From an uncultured Arenicella sp. (GTDB lineage Bacteria; Pseudomonadota; Gammaproteobacteria; Arenicellales; Arenicellaceae), in assembly GCA_938048185.1 (NCBI GenBank), contig CALIVT010000016.1:1-64000 (forward strand): a stretch of DNA of 64,000 nucleotides, in the 5' to 3' direction. The notes below the pieces were generated by a model that saw only the letters and a program-made list of their open reading frames with translations, ran no database searches and was not told the origin of the DNA. Positions 59,492 to 64,000 of the stretch are shown here, one piece after another (position 1 is the stretch's first letter; every line of letters begins with the position of its first letter). A program made the translations under genes and the position numbers.

Positions 59492-62400
59492 CTAATCAAG
59501 CCAAAGTCGCGCGTTACGGAACATGCGCATCCACGGGCCGTATTCGCCCCACGATTCATCTCGCCAAGAATTGGTGACACTGCGGAAAATGCGCTCGGGG
59601 TGCGGCATCATAATGGTGATGCGTCCGTCTGCGTTGCTTAAGCCTGCTATGCCTTGGGGTGAACCATTTGGATTGGCCGGATACGCGTTGGTGGCCTGGC
59701 CGTTATAGTCGACATAGCTCAGCGCTAAATTCGCTGCACTTGGCGTGTTTGAATATTCGGCGCGACCTTCACCATGTGCAACCACCACGGGCAACGTAGA
59801 ACCTTGCATACCAGCTAACAGAATGGAATTGGTGCTTTCCGCGATTTGAGTTTGCACCAAGCGCGCTTCAAATTGCTCTGAGGCATTGCGCACAAAGTGC
59901 GGCCAATTGTCGGCACCAGGAATGACCTCTTTTAGGTTGGACATCATTTGACAGCCATTGCACACCCCGAGCGAAAATGCGTCTTGGCGAGCAAAATAGG
60001 CTGCAAACATATCGCGCGCATAGGTATTAAACAGAATCGATTTAGCCCAGCCCTCACCGGCACCTAACACATCACCGTATGAAAACCCACCGCAGGCAAC
60101 CAAGCCTTTAAAATCAGCAAGGTCAATGCGCCGTTGGTTGATATCAGTCATGGTGACGTCAATCGCTGAGAAACCAGCTTGGGTGAACGCCGCGCCCATT
60201 TCGATATGACCATTGACGCCCTGCTCTCTTAAAATTGCGATCTTTGGTTTCGCACCGCCGATAAATGGCGCACATATATCCTCTTTCGGATCAAAACTAA
60301 GCTCAGAAAATAAACCTGAATCAGCGGTATCGAGCAAACGGTCATATTCTTGCTGCGCGCAATCGGGGTTATCGCGCAAATATTGCATTTGATACGATGT
60401 CTCTGACCAAGTTCGATGTAAGGCAATGCGCGACGCGTCGATCACCACCTGGTCATCAACGCTCACCGTGATTTGCTGGTCCTGAACCGCTTTACCGACT
60501 AAGCGTAGGCTATCTGCGACGCCAAACTGGGCCGCGATCGCTTCCACTGCTGCAAGTGCGTCGTCGCGTACCTGGATGACAGCGCCGAGTTCTTCGTTAA
60601 ACAACACTGATAAGGCATCGCCGTCACCGGACGAGATAGAAAGCTCTAAACCGCAGTGTCCGGCAAATGCCATTTCTAAGGCCGCCGTTATTAGACCACC
60701 ATCAGAGCGGTCGTGATAGGCGCAAAGCAAGCCCTCTTTGAGCATGGCTTGCAGTGCCAAAAAACCATTTTTTAATAGTTCGGCATCATCTACGTCGGGA
60801 GTTTCTGAGCCAACTTGATTAAAAACTTGCGCTACTATTGAACAGCCTAAGCGCTGCTTACCACCCGACAAATCAAGCAGATAAAGACTGGCGTCGATCG
60901 CACTATCAAGCACTGGAGTAACGGTTAGATTTACATCGTCGACTGGCGCAAAGGCGCTAATCACACATGACACGGGGGACGTTACGCTGCGTTGCTTACC
61001 AGACTCATCCTGCCAAACGCTCTTCATCGACATCGAGTCTTTTCCAACCGGAATAGCAATACCAAGGGCTGGACACAATTCCATGCCGACTGCTTTAACC
61101 GTTGCATACAACGCGGCGTCGTCGCCGGCGTGGTTCGCCGCGGCCATCCAATTCGCCGAGAGTTTCACCTCAGATAGATCACGAATGCTGGCTGCGCATA
61201 AGTTAGTCACGGCCTCGCCAATCGCCATACGCCCGCTTGCCGGGCCATTCACCGACGCTAACGGCGTGCGCTCGCCCATTGACATCGCCTCACCGCTTAC
61301 ACCGCTATACGCCGATGTGGTCACGGCGACGTCCGCAACTGGAACCTGCCAAGGCCCCACCATTTGATCGCGAGCAATCATGCCAGTCACACTGCGGTCA
61401 CCAATGGTAATCAAGAACGTTTTATCGGCCACCGTTGGGCAGGACAAAACACGTTCTAAGGCGTCTTCGACCTTGATGTTTTGTAGGCTTAACTCTGGTG
61501 CATTGCGCGCGACACTAGTAACGTCTCGCACCATTTTTGGTGGCTTACCAAACAACGTTTCCATCGGCAGATCAATCGGTTTTCGCTGGCGCTCGGAACC
61601 ACCAGAAAAATGCGGGTCATCTAACACCAACACTTCATCGTCACTCGCGGTACCCACAACGCAATACAAACAGCGTTCACGCGCACAGATATCTTTGAAT
61701 TCGGCTAATCTTTCTGGTGCCACGGCCAGGGTATAGCGCTCTTGCGCTTCGTTACACCAAATTTGCATGGGCGACATGCCTGGCTCATCGTTTAACACCT
61801 CACGCAGATCAAAGGTTCCGCCTTTACCCGCATCACCCACTAACTCTGGCAAGGCATTGCAGAGGCCGCCAGCGCCGATATCGTGAATCGAAACGATCGG
61901 ATTGGCGTCATCAAGCGCCCAACAAGAATCAATAACCTCTTGGCAACGGCGCTGCATTTCTGGGTTGCCACGTTGCACTGAGGCAAAGTCTAATTGTTCA
62001 GAACTTTGTCCTGAAGCAACACTCGATGCCGCACCGCCACCTAAGCCAATCAACATTGCCGGGCCACCAAGCACAACGATATAGGAACCGTCTGGAATGA
62101 TGTTCTTCTCGACGTGTTGCTCGCGGATATTACCTAAGCCACCGGCCAACATTATTGGCTTGTGGTATCCACGAATATCGTCTTGATTTTCGATAGCCTG
62201 CTCGTAGGTACGGAAATAACCCAAGATATTTGGACGGCCAAACTCATTATTAAACGAGGCACCGCCAATGGGGCCTTCAAGCATTATTTGTAGCGGCGAT
62301 GCGATACGTTCAGGCTTTGCCTCTGGGCCTTCCCATTGGCGAGGCGCAGCAGGCAGACGTAAATTGGAGACTGAGTACCCACTTAAACCGGCCTTAGGTT

Positions 62401-63388
62401 TAGAACCTCGACCCGTCGCGCCTTCGTCTCGGATTTCTCCGCCTGAACCCGTCGCCGCACCGGGAAATGGTGAGATCGCTGTTGGGTGATTGTGCGTTTC
62501 AACTTTGCAAAGAATATGAATGTTTTCGCTGTGCCCTTGATACTCTTTGGTGTCGGGGTCAGGGTAAAAACGCTCGCCTTTTGACCCCGCTAATACTGAT
62601 GAATTGTCGGAATATGCGACGAGCGTACCATTGCTATTAAGCCGATGCGTCTCGCGAATCATGCGAAACAAAGAATGCTCTTTCGATTCGCCGTCGATGA
62701 CCCAGTCAGCATTAAAAATCTTGTGTCGGCAGTGCTCTGAATTTACCTGCGCGAACATCATTAACTCAACGTCTGTCGGATTCATTCCCAAGGTTCGGTA
62801 TTGCTCAACCAAATATTCTATTTCGTCATCTGAGAGCGCCAAACCCAACGTTTGATTAGCACTTACCAAGGCTTCTTTGCCTTGCGCTAAAAGCGGTACT
62901 TCGAACAAGGGCTTTGGGTGTTCGTCTCGAAATAACTGGTCGGCTTGTTTGAGATCAAACACCACCGATTCCGTCATAGGGTCGTGAATAAGGCTCGCTA
63001 CGGTGTTTAGCTGCGCCTCGTCTAAGTCTGTTTCGGAATCGATATAAAACCCAATGCCGCGTTCGACCCGTGCGACCTTGCTTAAACCACAATGAGTAAC
63101 AATGTCACTGGCTTTAGTTGACCACGGGGAAATTGTTCCTAATCGTGGTAACACGAAAAGGCGCTGCCCTTTGTGTTCGACCGCGCTCATGCTTGGTCCA
63201 TAGCTTAGCAAGCGACTTAGCTTGGCGGTCTCTTGTTCTTCAAGCTCATTAGCATCATCAAATAGCTTTACCAAATGCTGATACTCAGTATCGATGGCAC
63301 GTACCGTCGGGACTTTTTGCTGTACCGCTTCGAGCAATTTTTTAATACGAAAATTTGAGTAGGCTTGGCTGCCACGCATTCTCAACAT
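59492..63388 (-). CDS. purL: Phosphoribosylformylglycinamidine synthase (large, single-chain)
   Basis: Converts FGAR to FGAM using glutamine and ATP, step four of purine synthesis. 1298 residues, the gammaproteobacterial fused form. N-terminal PurS-like domain ([17 protein letters not shown]), a linker, two AIRS-type repeats ([37 protein letters not shown]), and a C-terminal class I glutaminase with Cys in [14 protein letters not shown] and His/Glu in [12 protein letters not shown]. The ATG at 63388 has AGGAAA six bases upstream; an ORF start at 63436 overlaps a hairpin and is rejected. Confidence 0.98.
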   Translation of the reverse strand: MLRMRGSQAYSNFRIKKLLEAVQQKVPTVRAIDTEYQHLVKLFDDANELEEQETAKLSRLLSYGPSMSAVEHKGQRLFVLPRLGTISPWSTKASDIVTHCGLSKVARVERGIGFYIDSETDLDEAQLNTVASLIHDPMTESVVFDLKQADQLFRDEHPKPLFEVPLLAQGKEALVSANQTLGLALSDDEIEYLVEQYRTLGMNPTDVELMMFAQVNSEHCRHKIFNADWVIDGESKEHSLFRMIRETHRLNSNGTLVAYSDNSSVLAGSKGERFYPDPDTKEYQGHSENIHILCKVETHNHPTAISPFPGAATGSGGEIRDEGATGRGSKPKAGLSGYSVSNLRLPAAPRQWEGPEAKPERIASPLQIMLEGPIGGASFNNEFGRPNILGYFRTYEQAIENQDDIRGYHKPIMLAGGLGNIREQHVEKNIIPDGSYIVVLGGPAMLIGLGGGAASSVASGQSSEQLDFASVQRGNPEMQRRCQEVIDSCWALDDANPIVSIHDIGAGGLCNALPELVGDAGKGGTFDLREVLNDEPGMSPMQIWCNEAQERYTLAVAPERLAEFKDICARERCLYCVVGTASDDEVLVLDDPHFSGGSERQRKPIDLPMETLFGKPPKMVRDVTSVARNAPELSLQNIKVEDALERVLSCPTVADKTFLITIGDRSVTGMIARDQMVGPWQVPVADVAVTTSAYSGVSGEAMSMGERTPLASVNGPASGRMAIGEAVTNLCAASIRDLSEVKLSANWMAAANHAGDDAALYATVKAVGMELCPALGIAIPVGKDSMSMKSVWQDESGKQRSVTSPVSCVISAFAPVDDVNLTVTPVLDSAIDASLYLLDLSGGKQRLGCSIVAQVFNQVGSETPDVDDAELLKNGFLALQAMLKEGLLCAYHDRSDGGLITAALEMAFAGHCGLELSISSGDGDALSVLFNEELGAVIQVRDDALAAVEAIAAQFGVADSLRLVGKAVQDQQITVSVDDQVVIDASRIALHRTWSETSYQMQYLRDNPDCAQQEYDRLLDTADSGLFSELSFDPKEDICAPFIGGAKPKIAILREQGVNGHIEMGAAFTQAGFSAIDVTMTDINQRRIDLADFKGLVACGGFSYGDVLGAGEGWAKSILFNTYARDMFAAYFARQDAFSLGVCNGCQMMSNLKEVIPGADNWPHFVRNASEQFEARLVQTQIAESTNSILLAGMQGSTLPVVVAHGEGRAEYSNTPSAANLALSYVDYNGQATNAYPANPNGSPQGIAGLSNADGRITIMMPHPERIFRSVTNSWRDESWGEYGPWMRMFRNARLWLD

Positions 63389-63414
63389 GAGGTTTCCTAT
63401 TTGTATAACGCTAA

Positions 63415-63445
63415 GCGCCAGATTGTCTGAGGACAAATCTGGCGC
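63415..63445 (-). other. Perfect 10-bp hairpin between purC and purL
   Basis: GCGCCAGATT (63415-63424) pairs with AATCTGGCGC (63436-63445), loop 11. It lies 26 bp after purC ends and 27 bp before the purL start on the minus strand, with no T run. It could limit read-through or protect the purC message. Confidence 0.6.
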
Positions 63446-63471
63446 GATAAAATCAATAATTATTTATGTAT

Positions 63472-64000
63472 CTAGATTTCTAAACCTAGACGTTGTGCAA
63501 CTTGCTCATAGGCTTCAACGACACCGCCTAAACCTTTTCTGAAACGGTCTTTATCTAATTTTTCACGGGTCTCAGCATCCCAGATACGACAACCATCTGG
63601 CGTGAACTCATCGCCCAAGAAAACACGGTTACCCTGACGACCAAACTCTAATTTGAAATCAACCAATATCATGCCAGCATCAGCAAACAATTTGCTAAGA
63701 ATGGTGTTGATCTTAAAGGTCTGATCTTTCATCTCGGCAATAGCTTGCGCGTCGGCCCAGCCAAAAGATTCAATATGATATTCGTTAATCATCGGGTCGT
63801 GTAGCGCGTCGTTTTTTAAGAAAAACTCGAAGGTTGGTGGCGACAAATCAACACCGTCTTCGATGCCTAGGCGTCGACAAATTGAACCGCTGGCTATATT
63901 TCTAATCACACACTCAATCGGGAACATTTCAAGCTTGCGCACTAAGGCTTCGTCGTCCGACACCATTTCAATCAGGTGCGTGGCAATACCTTGACTTTCT
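63472..64000 (-). CDS. purC: SAICAR synthetase, 3' part
   Basis: Ligates CAIR and aspartate with ATP in purine synthesis. About 175 codons are present and the 5' end (about 60 residues) lies beyond the window; reading continues upstream of 63966 without a stop ([12 protein letters not shown]). Conserved blocks are present: [56 protein letters not shown] and [10 protein letters not shown]. It precedes purL on the same strand, with a hairpin between them. Confidence 0.96.
   Translation of the reverse strand, partial: ESQGIATHLIEMVSDDEALVRKLEMFPIECVIRNIASGSICRRLGIEDGVDLSPPTFEFFLKNDALHDPMINEYHIESFGWADAQAIAEMKDQTFKINTILSKLFADAGMILVDFKLEFGRQGNRVFLGDEFTPDGCRIWDAETREKLDKDRFRKGLGGVVEAYEQVAQRLGLEI

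Overview
This window reads as the chromosome of a Gram-negative gammaproteobacterium of moderate GC content. The reasons are the lipid A and outer-membrane assembly block (lpxA, lpxB, fabZ, skp, bamA, kdsA), the rpsB-tsf-pyrH-frr-uppS-cdsA-dxr-rseP-bamA gene order, hrpA, glnD and the long single-chain PurL. The genus cannot be fixed from the sequence alone. A wax-ester synthase/DGAT-type gene and T-poor intergenic hairpins suggest a free-living, possibly marine, lineage, but that is inference. Almost all of the window is housekeeping DNA. No prophage, CRISPR array, rRNA or complete insertion sequence was seen.

Layout. 1-2.6 kb: radC diverges from coaBC and dut (DNA/coenzyme A/dUTP metabolism). 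2.75-9.9 kb: TCA-cycle block gltA, sucA, sucB, lpd. 9.9-12.9 kb: small accessory genes, namely a GNAT acetyltransferase, two small membrane proteins, an unrecognised membrane/coiled-coil protein, and a small protein resembling the trypsin-co-occurring domain 2 (Trypco2) with an in-frame 18-bp repeat. These are followed by tRNA-Arg(TCG). 13-20.3 kb: hrpA, an O-acyltransferase with an SGNH domain, and an old-yellow-enzyme family oxidoreductase. 20.3-22.1 kb: an aberrant arginase-superfamily protein and a SAM methyltransferase.

22.2-45.9 kb, all on the minus strand and transcribed from high to low coordinates: rpsB, tsf, pyrH, frr, uppS, cdsA, dxr, rseP, bamA, skp, fabZ, lpxA, lpxB, rnhB, dnaE, tilS, pyrG, kdsA, eno. 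This couples translation, UMP/CTP supply, undecaprenyl and phospholipid precursors, lipid A/KDO synthesis, outer-membrane protein assembly and replication. Two genes normally found in this order are absent: lpxD (between skp and fabZ) and accA (between dnaE and tilS). A non-coding spacer carrying a palindrome sits in each slot. RpsB carries a C-terminal acidic/Ala-rich linker and a helix-hairpin-helix domain.

46.3-49.7 kb: a WS/DGAT acyltransferase with a histone-like lysine-rich tail, then two alpha/beta hydrolases. 49.9-55.5 kb: map, glnD, dapD, dapE (N-terminal Met removal, nitrogen signalling, lysine/DAP synthesis). 55.6-59.1 kb: a small secreted protein, an exported hydrolase, an inositol-monophosphatase/CysQ-like phosphatase and a phosphotransferase-fold kinase. 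59.2-59.4 kb: a truncated IS110-family transposase. 59.5-64 kb: purL and the 3' part of purC, which runs off the window.

Recurring small-scale structure includes short tandem duplications (12-18 bp) near the 3' ends of genes or in intergenic gaps, and many perfect hairpins without a T tract between genes. Only the gltA hairpin looks like a classical intrinsic terminator.
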